A stretch of 41,203 nt of DNA from Bacillota bacterium. GTDB lineage: Bacteria > Bacillota > UBA4882 > UBA8346. Shown here piece by piece: positions 41,130 to 41,203 of this stretch; within the stretch, counting starts at the first letter, position 1, and every line of letters starts with the position of its first letter. The position numbers were made by a program, and so were the translations under genes. The stretch is from contig JAEVYU010000049.1 in the NCBI GenBank assembly GCA_023392595.1, forward strand, positions 1 through 41,203. The letters run 5' to 3'. Below the pieces are notes generated by a model that ran no database searches, was not told the DNA's origin, and was given only the letters and a program-made list of their open reading frames with translations.

Positions 41130-41203
41130 GTGCGTGCCTAGATTAAGATTCCGATTGCTAACTGGTGAAAGTCCAGTCCGGGTAATGGTCAAGCAGCCCG
41201 GTA
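41130..41203 (+). mobile_element. 5' end of a group II intron (start of domain I)
   Basis: The sequence begins with GTGCG, the group II 5' consensus. It continues with domain I-like helices: CTGG-TGAAAG-TCCAG (41162-41176) and CCGGG paired with CCCGG (41178-41201). The gctaactggtgaaagtccag block is typical of bacterial introns. The window ends inside domain I. With the 3' end of an intron at 1-122, it probably represents a second copy of the same element. Confidence 0.8.

Overview
The window looks like chromosomal DNA of a strictly anaerobic, clostridia-like member of the Bacillota. The reasons are strong AGGAGG-type ribosome binding sites, sigma-A promoters (TTGACA-17-TATAAT), a xanthine dehydrogenase of the selenium-dependent type, a FeoA-FeoA-FeoB iron system with a Cys-rich FeoB-associated peptide, and rubrerythrin next to an NADH:rubredoxin-type reductase. 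A chemotaxis receptor suggests motility. Genus cannot be fixed from the sequence alone.

Layout. (a) 1-122 is the 3' end of a group II intron and 41130-41203 is the 5' end of one, so the segment is bounded by intron copies. (b) 190-7600: a broken four-helix-bundle gene, DUF2164, a MerR regulator with a textbook MerR promoter, oligogalacturonate lyase (PL22), an MsbA-type ABC exporter and a fused Fe-S/molybdopterin hydroxylase. (c) 7680-9340: a LysM/peptidoglycan-binding secreted protein, then a graveyard with two decayed gene fragments. (d) 9359-18734, all on the minus strand: YesM-like histidine kinase, YesN-like response regulator, a complete Pot-type ABC importer (binding protein, ATPase, two permeases) and a chemotaxis receptor. 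The kinase and the receptor carry near-duplicate sensor halves. A divergent pectin methylesterase follows at 19172.

(e) 21240-33585 is an iron region. A DtxR/MntR-type regulator is followed by feoA-feoA-feoB, a Fur-like protein lacking the usual regulatory histidines, a FeoB-associated Cys-rich peptide, DUF3793, DUF2325, an HD-GYP phosphodiesterase, flavodoxin, a YbtA-like AraC regulator, a YbtP/YbtQ-like pair of ABC half-transporters and an O-methyltransferase-like protein. Six copies of a 16-bp palindrome (GTTAGGTCAAACTAAC type) lie in front of these units and tie them into one probable metal regulon.

(f) 33731-38183: a heavy-metal P-type ATPase with its CsoR repressor, and a CsoR-like box repeated in front of the reductase-rubrerythrin pair. 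Rubrerythrin has a PerR-like operator inside its promoter. (g) 38370-41130: a divergent methyltransferase/PadR pair with matching palindromic operators, a DUF3298-chagasin fusion, and a 146-bp length-symmetric palindrome beside the right-hand intron.

Two short AT-rich palindromes with the same 14-bp arms (33593 and 38239) look like small dispersed repeats. The most novel aspects are the shared sensor of the kinase and receptor, the make-up of the iron regulon (c-di-GMP hydrolase, two DUFs, odd Fur protein, importer plus methyltransferase), and the 146-bp palindrome.
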